DNA from: an uncultured Prevotellaceae bacterium
Lineage (GTDB): Bacteria > Bacteroidota > Bacteroidia > Bacteroidales > Bacteroidaceae
Length of the DNA stretch: 64,000 nt
Assembly (NCBI GenBank): GCA_902800185.1
Contig: CADCDK010000001.1
Coordinates: 216,023 to 280,022 of the forward strand
Reading direction: 5' to 3'
Made by a program: the position numbers and the translations under genes. The notes below the pieces were generated by a model. It saw only the letters and a list, made by a program, of their open reading frames with translations. It did no database searches and was not told where the DNA came from. Positions 35,775 to 41,953 of the stretch are shown here, piece after piece. The first letter of the stretch is position 1; each line of letters opens with the position of its first letter.

Positions 35775-37695
35775 CTCTTAACAGTTTAGAAAGTCCATGT
35801 AAAACAAGTGACACTATCTCCATAATATTTATGGTAGAGAACAAACGTTTGTTTTCATCAGGAGTAAGCCCATTATTCAAGTCACCCTCTGTTATACTAT
35901 CAATCCAAGAATAGTCAATAGGCTGCCCTTTAGATGCATAATAATTGAAGAGGCTCTCATAATAGTCATGTGTGCATGCTTCTTCAAGGAATGCTTGTGA
36001 AGGTATTTCTTTCCTTATAGCTGCGCATAACATTCCTGCAATTCCACCAAAGCCACCAACCAAATAAATGGGATGATGATTATCTTTAGCTATCTTAAAC
36101 TCTTCAAGAAGTCCTGCCATCTTACCCTTGAATCCTCTAGTACGGCCTCCAACAATAATCCTTGCTGATACTGCTGTCTCCATCGTTTGACGCATTTTCG
36201 TTAGTGACTGGCCCCACAGATACAGATTACAATCACCAACTGGTGGCAGGAATTCTGTAAGGTTCACTACTCCCTCACATTCAGCCGCATGTGCAACTTT
36301 CACTAGATTAACTCTATTATGCGCATAGTCAGCTACAATGTCTTCGGTCAGTTTAGTGGTAATTGGCCAAGAAAGGTAATTATCAAAATAGACATGAGAA
36401 CTGTCTGTTTTCTCAAACTGTCCATATTGATAAGAGAGATCTTTGAATAGCTCCGTATAACCTTCTTGCCTCAAGTCACCACCATAAACCATTCGACCTT
36501 TAGCAATGAGGATATGGCGTGATAATTCAACTGTAAGATCCTTCAGAATGGCCTGGCTAAGCCCCAAAGACTCGAAATCGTCAGATTCAGATACGGATAT
36601 TGCAACTTTCTTACCTTTCAAATCCACGTCTTTAGCCAAATATTGCATTGGAGTATAGAACTTTGTATCTGAGCGTATAGCCTGTAGTATTTCTATCTCT
36701 TCCGGACCAAGAGGAGGTTCTGGGTACAGAACTTTCTTCTTAGCGCCATCTACTATTGAGAGACTAAATGCCTCCGGAGAGAAAGGTAATACTGAGGTTC
36801 CTGCGTCTGAGAGCTTGCCCAACAATAACAACTCGTGGTATTGGTCAAGTGCAGTACGGAAAAGCAGATTCAGTACAGGTCTCCAATCGCCATTGTATAT
36901 CGTTGAGGGAATATTACCTATATAAGGGAACACTCTGTCAATGTCGCCATTTACCATAAAAACAGCTATGGCTGGTATCTTGTATTTCTTCGCAGTAAGC
37001 AATTCTCTACGACACCATTCTCTTGATGAATATGTATTCGTAAACAGCACTATCAGGAGTGAATCCTTGATTGCTGACTCTATCTGCTTATCGAAACGGA
37101 ATCCGTCAACAATGTCATTTACATCGTAGAATGAATCGCCTTTGGTTTCTTTGCGCAAATAGTCCCTTAGATTCTCAGCATTTACACGGCCAAGGTTGTC
37201 CTTGTCTCGTTTTGAGTGGCTGATAAATATCTTCAGTTTTTTCTTCGGGTCTGCTGATAATGAACGGATGAGATAGTCAAATAGCCTTGTCTTAAACTCC
37301 TGCCAGTTATCTAACACTGAATAGGTCTTCAACGAAATGAACTGCTGGTACTCTGTCCGGCCAGAGAAATCGAAAGCATATTGGTATTGTGATATTGGGC
37401 ATAGCCAAACATTTGATGTGTTTGGGATGTCCTTAACTGCATTCCTCCATGCTTCACTGATATACATCTTTTGATCCAACAATAGCAAGACAACAGTTTT
37501 CTCTGCCCTTGTATAGTCAACAGCATTGATGTCCTGAGAATCAGAACCCTTGCTAAAATATACCGGTATATCCAAACCATCAAAGAACGGATCGTCTGCG
37601 TTACGGCACAGCAACTTATAGAGTTGCTCATATATTTCATATCCTTCCTTATTCTCAGAATGATAGAGGACGTAAACTGCTAATGGAGCTTTCAT
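35767..37695 (-). CDS. TIR-TIR-SLOG protein, candidate signal-gated effector
   Basis: 642 residues in three parts. Residues 1-145 form a TIR-like domain (YVLYHSENKEGYEIYEQLYK, TVVLLLLDQKMYISEAWRNA) that lacks the usual glutamate. Residues 153-285 form a standard TIR domain (KIFISHSKRDKDNLGRVNAE, FYDVNDIVDGFRFDKQIESA, SSREWCRRELLTAKK, candidate catalytic Glu231). Residues about 361-560 form a SLOG-type Rossmann domain (KKVAISVSESDDFESLGLSQ, GRMVYGGDLRQEGYTELF, IIVGGRTRGFKGKMAGLLEE, YLVGGFGGIAG). SLOG domains bind nucleotide signals such as cyclic ADP-ribose forms in ThsA. The architecture suggests an NADase switched by a signal from partner TIR proteins. A C-terminal helical tail ends in HGLSKLLRDA. 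Confidence 0.82.
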   Translation of the reverse strand: MKAPLAVYVLYHSENKEGYEIYEQLYKLLCRNADDPFFDGLDIPVYFSKGSDSQDINAVDYTRAEKTVVLLLLDQKMYISEAWRNAVKDIPNTSNVWLCPISQYQYAFDFSGRTEYQQFISLKTYSVLDNWQEFKTRLFDYLIRSLSADPKKKLKIFISHSKRDKDNLGRVNAENLRDYLRKETKGDSFYDVNDIVDGFRFDKQIESAIKDSLLIVLFTNTYSSREWCRRELLTAKKYKIPAIAVFMVNGDIDRVFPYIGNIPSTIYNGDWRPVLNLLFRTALDQYHELLLLGKLSDAGTSVLPFSPEAFSLSIVDGAKKKVLYPEPPLGPEEIEILQAIRSDTKFYTPMQYLAKDVDLKGKKVAISVSESDDFESLGLSQAILKDLTVELSRHILIAKGRMVYGGDLRQEGYTELFKDLSYQYGQFEKTDSSHVYFDNYLSWPITTKLTEDIVADYAHNRVNLVKVAHAAECEGVVNLTEFLPPVGDCNLYLWGQSLTKMRQTMETAVSARIIVGGRTRGFKGKMAGLLEEFKIAKDNHHPIYLVGGFGGIAGMLCAAIRKEIPSQAFLEEACTHDYYESLFNYYASKGQPIDYSWIDSITEGDLNNGLTPDENKRLFSTINIMEIVSLVLHGLSKLLRDA

Positions 37696-37707
37696 ACGAT
37701 ATATAAG

Positions 37708-38223
37708 TTAAAGTTGCCAATCAAGTATATTGTCAAGCGGATGATTTAAGGAACTTGCAGAAAATATCCTCTGTTCTTTTATCAATGAACCCTCAACTTT
37801 ACCTATTGCATTTGCAATATATGTATTTAGTGACTTTGTTCCACGCAACACAGGAACCACTTGCAGATATTCGGGTAACTCTGACTTTGACAGTTCCTTT
37901 ATAGTCAGTCCTACTACCTGTACCAAGTCGTAACCATAACCAATTTCCCATGGCATTAGATGGGATTTTAGTGCTGTTTGTGATATCACACAGAGCATAT
38001 GGCTGCTGCGACGTATACCAACCTTGATATACTCCACTGACTTTTTAGGATCGCTACCTCCTATATGGGTGTTATATTCATCGAAAAAAATATCCACACC
38101 GCTCTGTGATATGTAATTGGCGATTTGTTTGGCAGCCTCCCTATCGCTATAATGATAGCTGATAAAAACACAATTCCCGGTTCGGGGATAGCGTGTCTCA
38201 TCTAAATAATAACGGTTTGCCAT
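37708..38223 (-). CDS. Single-domain TIR protein B
   Basis: 171 residues. A 16-residue leader precedes the TIR domain: NCVFISYHYSDREAAKQIAN, SGVDIFFDEYNTHIGGSDPK, SSHMLCVISQTALKSHLMPW and EIGYGYDL. Candidate catalytic Glu93 lies in MPWEIGYG. After the domain come LSKSELPEYLQVVPVLRGTK and a helical tail. It resembles TIR protein A (38245-38790) throughout, so the pair arose by duplication. Spacing is 21 bases to A and 12 bases to the TIR-TIR-SLOG gene. It may be a sensor or a signal synthase. Confidence 0.85.
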   Translation of the reverse strand: MANRYYLDETRYPRTGNCVFISYHYSDREAAKQIANYISQSGVDIFFDEYNTHIGGSDPKKSVEYIKVGIRRSSHMLCVISQTALKSHLMPWEIGYGYDLVQVVGLTIKELSKSELPEYLQVVPVLRGTKSLNTYIANAIGKVEGSLIKEQRIFSASSLNHPLDNILDWQL

Positions 38224-38244
38224 TTTCTATTCCCTCCAAATAAT

Positions 38245-38790
38245 CTACCCAGCTATCGACTCTACACTATCTCTGAGCTTATTGTACTGAGAGTTATATG
38301 CAGTGATGCCTCCCTCACTAATAAGGTTTTCTGTCGTAGTATTCTGTACTCTTGCCAAAAAGAGGTTCAAATCATAGATATCAAGAAGCACTTTTACTAT
38401 TTGCATATACTCTGGAAGCTGGCTCTTTTTTATGTCATTCATCTTAAGGATGCTGATCTCCGTTTGGGTAGCATCACCATAGCCAATTTCCCATGGCACC
38501 CATGTGGAACTGAGAGTTTTATTGGTAAATATGACTACAAGGTGTGTCGAGAGTTGCATTCCACGTTTGATGGCTGCTACTACTGACTTCGGGTCATTGC
38601 GGTTTATTGTGGTGTCATATTCATCAAAATAAACATCTATTCCGGCATCCATGATGTAATCTGCAACCTTCTTGGCAACATCCCTATCCTCTTTCTTATG
38701 ACTAATGAACACTCGTTTATGGGTGCTTGCACTAAACGTACGCTGTTCACTTTCATTCAAACTGAAATAATTTCGTCCTCTTCGTACCAT
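38245..38790 (-). CDS. Single-domain TIR protein A
   Basis: 181 residues. The leader MVRRGRNYFSLNESEQRTFS is followed by the TIR domain from residue 24: KRVFISHKKEDRDVAKKVAD, AGIDVYFDEYDTTINRNDPK, STHLVVIFTNKTLSSTWVPW and EIGYGDATQTE. Candidate catalytic Glu101 lies in VPWEIGYG. The later KKSQLPEYMQIVKVL block is shared with TIR protein B. It is the second gene of the operon, 47 bases after the small helical protein gene. By analogy with Thoeris it may bind a phage product and convert NAD+ to a signal; no direct evidence for either. Confidence 0.85.
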   Translation of the reverse strand: MVRRGRNYFSLNESEQRTFSASTHKRVFISHKKEDRDVAKKVADYIMDAGIDVYFDEYDTTINRNDPKSVVAAIKRGMQLSTHLVVIFTNKTLSSTWVPWEIGYGDATQTEISILKMNDIKKSQLPEYMQIVKVLLDIYDLNLFLARVQNTTTENLISEGGITAYNSQYNKLRDSVESIAG

Positions 38791-38837
38791 AATGATATTC
38801 CCTAATTATATAATCAATACATACGTCCATAATGCCC

Positions 38838-39092
38838 CTAATGAAAAGCATTCATTACTTGCAATAGAGCTTTCACTTCTTCCGTGGTAGGATTGGTAGC
38901 CCTATATTCATCTAAAACAGATTGGCATAGGGTTAAGAATTTCCTTTCTGCCTCCTTGCTTGCCTTATCAGCATCTGCATATCTTGCATCACTGTGGGAA
39001 AGACTTGACAGAAAACCTCTTCTACGCTCAAATTCGACAGAAGTATCGAATAGGTCGTTTATATATTTGTAGTATTTCTCTTGTGTAGTCAT
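38838..39092 (-). CDS. Small helical protein heading the TIR operon
   Basis: 84 residues, predicted almost fully helical and charged: KYYKYINDLFDTSVEFERRR, SHSDARYADADKASKEAERK and LDEYRATNPTTEEVKALLQV. I recognise no family. It opens the operon, 47 bases ahead of TIR protein A, with an AT-rich stretch upstream (39093-39180). It may be an adaptor or a phage-peptide binding partner for the TIR proteins, or a regulator. Its codon use and length fit a real gene. Confidence 0.65.
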   Translation of the reverse strand: MTTQEKYYKYINDLFDTSVEFERRRGFLSSLSHSDARYADADKASKEAERKFLTLCQSVLDEYRATNPTTEEVKALLQVMNAFH

Positions 39093-39313
39093 TTTTTCGT
39101 TATTTGGTTAAACTTTGTTTAGAAGTATATATTTTTGTTTTCTAGTTAAACGAAGGTCTTTTCAACTTCTCTCGGATTTTCTAAGAACAGTCCGAACTCT
39201 GATTTTTTCTGAATTTCACTCATTTTCTTCTCAAACACCCTTTTAGTCACCTCAACCACCCTTCTTGTAATTAACATTTCTTTACTCTTAATGGATAAGA
39301 AATCTTAACGCTC

Positions 39314-39344
39314 TTGCATATTTGGGTAAAAAGTAGTAATTTTG
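39314..39344 (+). promoter_or_regulatory. Bacteroidetes-type promoter (TTG-N20-TAATTTTG)
   Basis: TTG at 39314-39316 and TAATTTTG at 39337-39344 are 20 bases apart, a good match to the TTTG/TAnnTTTG promoter. It fires to the right, away from the TIR operon, into the hairpin-rich stretch beginning near 39350. No long downstream gene on the plus strand explains it. Confidence 0.55.
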
Positions 39345-39349
39345 ACCTA

Positions 39350-39456
39350 AAGGTCGAAAGCACTCACACTCGGAAATGTTTGAGCGAGCTCACATTTCTC
39401 TCGCTTAACCGTGCCTTTGTATAGAAATGAGCGGAAAAGGCTCAATTTCCCAGATG
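39350..39456 (+). ncRNA. Candidate structured RNA or attenuator
   Basis: Immediately after the promoter, GAAATGT (39373) can pair with ACATTTC (39392), while GAGCGAG can pair with CTCGCTT in an alternative fold that overlaps it. GCCTTT then pairs with AAAGGC a little further on. Mutually exclusive stems are typical of attenuators. A short plus-strand frame (MSGKGSISQMPDECLMKRKR...) begins inside the last stem. No known RNA family is recognised. Confidence 0.3.
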
Positions 39457-39556
39457 CCTGATGAATGTCTGATGAAGCGGAAACGTGGTTATGTGTATTG
39501 TGTTGAAAATCAGGCGGGTACGCGAAAGTTCACGTTAGCTGGGGAATCATTTAGAA

Positions 39557-39653
39557 GGAAGAGGGAAGAGGGAAGAGGGAAGAAGGTAGAGGAAAGAAGG
39601 AAGAGGGAAGAGGGAAGAGGGAAGAAGGTAGAGGGAAGAAGGAAGAGGGAAGA
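39557..39653. repeat. Purine-rich heptamer array (GGAAGAG), 42-base higher-order unit
   Basis: Seven-base units GGAAGAG, GGAAGAA, GGTAGAG and GAAAGAA are ordered into a 42-base block that repeats twice almost exactly, then breaks off after two more heptamers. All-purine runs on one strand can form triplex structures. The array sits 3' of the four-helix-bundle gene at 39692. Confidence 0.85.
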
Positions 39654-39691
39654 TTTTCCTTCGCATTACCAAATCTCCATTTCTTTACTCT

Positions 39692-40138
39692 TTACGCCAT
39701 CTTTACTGTCTCTTGATTTAATCTCTTACACCTTGCAACTAGTATTTTTACTAATTCTTCAGCATCATCGTATATGCTTTGGTATTGTTTATCGTCTATA
39801 TAGTTGTTACGATGCAGAAGTTCTATCCAATAGAGGGATTCACGAGCCTCTTTTAAGGCTATGAATGATTTGGATTTGAAGTCTGCTTTACTTATAGCAT
39901 TACACGCTTCTGCATTATTGGCCCCAATGCTTGTGCCTGCTCTGAGCAACTGATTTGAGAGATTGGCGACTGATCTCAGATGAACGGGAACGGTCTTTTT
40001 ATAGACTCGTTTGCCGTTTACCATCTGGTAAGTTAGCTTTTCATTGGCCGCCTCGTCAAGTAAGTAATCATTAATCTTGATAATTCTGTCGGCAAATGAT
40101 TTGCATTTTTCTTGGATGGTGTCGTAAATCTCACTCAT
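39692..40138 (-). CDS. Four-helix-bundle protein (S23/IVP family), divergent form
   Basis: 148 residues from the start MSEIYDTIQEKCKSFADRII; an upstream in-frame ATG adds 18 unlikely residues. Family signs are LRSVANLSNQLLRAGTSIGA, NNAEACNAISKADFKSKSFI and ALKEARESLYWIELLHRNNY. It is longer than the copy at 34138 and carries an insertion NEKLTYQMVNGKRVYKKTVP. The function is unknown. Downstream is the GGAAGAG array, and upstream lies a long leader with stem-forming repeats (40261-40408). Confidence 0.75.
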   Translation of the reverse strand: MSEIYDTIQEKCKSFADRIIKINDYLLDEAANEKLTYQMVNGKRVYKKTVPVHLRSVANLSNQLLRAGTSIGANNAEACNAISKADFKSKSFIALKEARESLYWIELLHRNNYIDDKQYQSIYDDAEELVKILVARCKRLNQETVKMA

Positions 40139-40260
40139 GCTGTTAAAACAATGACGAGGGAAGCTCGGATCCAACTGTTTTTTGTCTATCAAATTGTTGT
40201 CTGTTTGTTGATTTTCGTTGCGTTTTTTCAGAATACAGCACTCTTTGTTTGCAAAAAGTT

Positions 40261-40408
40261 AGTACCAACCGGGTTGGTACTGACAATTCCAAGTTTGGAA
40301 CACATGCTGGTACTGAGAATTCCACTGAGTGGTACTCACGCTACCAAGCAGTGGAAACAAGCCTACCGCTTAGTGGGAATCATCCTTTCGCAGGGTGGAA
40401 CGTTACCA
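40261..40408. repeat. Imperfect tandem units, each with its own short inverted repeat
   Basis: Starting with AGTACCAACCGGGTTGGTACT (a perfect palindromic stem), successive units of about 22 bases share the layout CC-few bases-GG: TTCCAAGTTTGGAA, TTCCACTGAGTGG, TACCAAGCAGTGG, TACCGCTTAGTGG and TTTCGCAGGGTGG. The stem sequences differ while the spacing is kept. It lies upstream of the four-helix-bundle gene at 39692, within its possible leader. Confidence 0.55.
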
Positions 40409-40496
40409 GAGGAATAACAAAGTGAAGATTGACAAATAGTTATAATAGTCCCTCCTCACTCAAAGAAGAGTAAGTTAACCATATAACACACAGCTG

Positions 40497-40565
40497 GATT
40501 ACCCGCGCTACCGCCTTAGAGAGACTGCTCACGCCAAAACATCTCTCGCAGTCATTGCAGTAATC
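40497..40565 (-). ncRNA. Candidate folded leader RNA with nested stems
   Basis: Read on the minus strand, GATTACT at the 5' end pairs with GGTAATC 60 bases later, and inside it GACTGC pairs with GCAGTC. The element starts about 15 bases after a TATCTTTG promoter box (40581-40588). It lacks a T-psi-C arm, so it is not a tRNA. It may be a small RNA or a regulatory leader for the gene at 39692-40138. Confidence 0.35.
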
Positions 40566-40580
40566 TTTTCTTTATGGGTG

Positions 40581-40588
40581 CAAAGATA
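40581..40588 (-). promoter_or_regulatory. Promoter -7 box TATCTTTG
   Basis: TATCTTTG on the minus strand fits TAnnTTTG. The -33 element is unclear because of a run of T. It would drive the folded element at 40497-40565 and possibly the four-helix-bundle gene further on. Confidence 0.4.
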
Positions 40589-40630
40589 AGTAAAAAAAAC
40601 AATATAACCTAATCTTTTTGCAAACAAAAC

Positions 40631-40664
40631 AAAAAAAGTGGCATATCCACTTAAGACATGCCAC
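40631..40664 (-). terminator. Rho-independent-like terminator after yebC
   Basis: On the minus strand GTGGCAT, a 13-base loop and ATGCCAC form a seven-pair stem that is followed at once by TTTTTTT. It lies 24 bases after the yebC stop codon. Confidence 0.75.
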
Positions 40665-40687
40665 GTGATAGGGGGAAGAAATTACGA

Positions 40688-41422
40688 TTATTCTTCCATC
40701 GCCGGTTTCATGTTGGTATAAACTGTCTGGACATCGTCGAAGTCCTCGAGTTTCTCTACCATCTTGTCAATGGTTGCACGCTCTTCCTCGCTCACTTCCT
40801 TCAGGTCGTTGGGGATACGAGTGAATTCAGCACCTGTCACCTCGAAGCCCTCGCTCTCAAGGTGCTTCTGAATCTCACCGAAACTGGTTGGAGCGCCATA
40901 AATGGTCACCTCGCCCGTCTCCTCGTCTTCGTCGTACTCGTCTTCTACTCCATAGTCAATCAGGTCGAGAATCAGCTCGTCCATATCAAGGCCATCCTTT
41001 TTTTTGAAAGTAAATACGGCTTTATGGTCGAACAGGAACGACAGAGAGCCCTGTGTTCCAAGGTTGCCATTGAACTTGTTGAAAACCGAGCGGACATCGC
41101 CCACGGTGCGAGTGGTATTATCGGTCAGTGTCTCCACGAAAACAGCTATTCCATGAGGTCCGTATCCCTCATAAGTCACCTCCTTGTAATCGCTCTGGTC
41201 CTTACCCATTGCGTTCTTGATGGCACGCTCGATGTTGTCCTTCGGCATGTTTTCGCGCTTGGCGTTGGCGATGATAGCACGCAGAGCGGGGTTCATGTCA
41301 GGCTCCGGACCGCCAGCTTTCACGGCAATGGCAATCTGCTTACCAATCTTTGTAAATGTCTTGGCCATGTGGCCCCATCTTTTCAGCTTTGCAGCCTTAC
41401 GATATTCAAATGCTCTTCCCAT
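40688..41422 (-). CDS. yebC: YebC/PmpR-family regulatory protein
   Basis: 244 residues, the usual length. Diagnostic blocks are WGHMAKTFTKIGKQIAIAVK, NPALRAIIANAKRENMPKDN and IERAIKN, YEGYGPHGIAVFVETLTDN, and an acidic patch VEDEYDEDEETGEV. Family members act as transcription regulators or as translation factors that relieve ribosome stalling. The gene is followed by a clear terminator and preceded by TTTACGA-rich repeats and a four-helix-bundle gene. The start MGRAFEYRKAAKLKRW is the common Bacteroidetes one. Confidence 0.95.
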   Translation of the reverse strand: MGRAFEYRKAAKLKRWGHMAKTFTKIGKQIAIAVKAGGPEPDMNPALRAIIANAKRENMPKDNIERAIKNAMGKDQSDYKEVTYEGYGPHGIAVFVETLTDNTTRTVGDVRSVFNKFNGNLGTQGSLSFLFDHKAVFTFKKKDGLDMDELILDLIDYGVEDEYDEDEETGEVTIYGAPTSFGEIQKHLESEGFEVTGAEFTRIPNDLKEVSEEERATIDKMVEKLEDFDDVQTVYTNMKPAMEE

Positions 41423-41460
41423 AATCTTATTTTACAATTTTACGATTTCACTATTTGACA

Positions 41461-41526
41461 ATTTATTCTATTTTACGATTTTACGATTTAACAATTTATT
41501 CTATTTTACGATTTTACGATTTAACA
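41461..41526. repeat. Two 33-base tandem units built on TTTTACGA
   Basis: ATTTATTCTATTTTACGATT plus TTACGATTTAACA is repeated exactly twice, with degenerate copies on both sides (41430-41460 and 41527-41550). The array fills the gap between yebC and the four-helix-bundle gene at 41549. Confidence 0.85.
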
Positions 41527-41548
41527 ATTTTACTATTTACTATTTATT

Positions 41549-41917
41549 TTACAACTTATTGTTTTCCAAGTGTTTACGTGTAGTTACTATTGAACTGACA
41601 ATGATCTTCAGCAACTCAATACATTCATCATGTAACGGTTCTACCCTTTTCCGTGGCAACAAGCCTGTTTCCATGATAATTTCCAACCAATGACCTGTCT
41701 CATCGAGTTCTTCCTCCACCATCTTCAATTTATTCAGGAAGTCTTTCTCAGATTTTCCTATACACGCAGCGCGATAATTGGCTGCAGGTGAAGTCCCAGA
41801 CCTGACTACCTGAGAACCTATGGCTCTACCAGAAATTGTATCTGGCATACTATCAACCATCTTGACAATCCTAACGGAAAAGGTTTTTAATCTTTCTTTT
41901 AATTCGAGTTCAGTCAT
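41549..41917 (-). CDS. Four-helix-bundle protein (S23/IVP family)
   Basis: 122 residues from MTELELKERLKTFSVRIVKM; the open frame continues nine codons further but without similarity. Family blocks are GSQVVRSGTSPAANYRAACI and NKLKMVEEELDETGHWLEII. It ends in a helix with TRKHLENNKL. The function is unknown. It sits between pheT and yebC on the same strand, so it shares their direction of transcription. TTTACGA repeats abut its 3' end. Confidence 0.85.
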   Translation of the reverse strand: MTELELKERLKTFSVRIVKMVDSMPDTISGRAIGSQVVRSGTSPAANYRAACIGKSEKDFLNKLKMVEEELDETGHWLEIIMETGLLPRKRVEPLHDECIELLKIIVSSIVTTRKHLENNKL

Positions 41918-41953
41918 ACCAATGGTCGAATGGTGAATGACCAAATGTCAGGT

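Noticed and set aside
35175-39092. Standard Thoeris system
   Set aside because: No SIR2-SLOG ThsA or macro-domain effector is encoded; only TIR and SLOG parts are present, so the standard name would be misleading.
33920-39092. UpxY/UpxZ-type regulators at the head of the polysaccharide operon
   Set aside because: No NusG-like or UpxZ-like reading frame upstream of wzx; only remnants and the TIR operon are there.
39427-39864. 145-codon plus-strand frame with KREEGRGKK repeats
   Set aside because: Its middle is the purine heptamer array and its end lies antisense inside the four-helix-bundle gene. The first 40 codons might be real but have no known family.
40261-40408. CRISPR-like array
   Set aside because: Units are about 22 bases, the common part is only a few bases, and no Cas gene is near.
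40497-40565. tRNA gene, because of a 7-pair closing stem
   Set aside because: No T-psi-C arm, no D-arm of normal form and too short for a complete cloverleaf.
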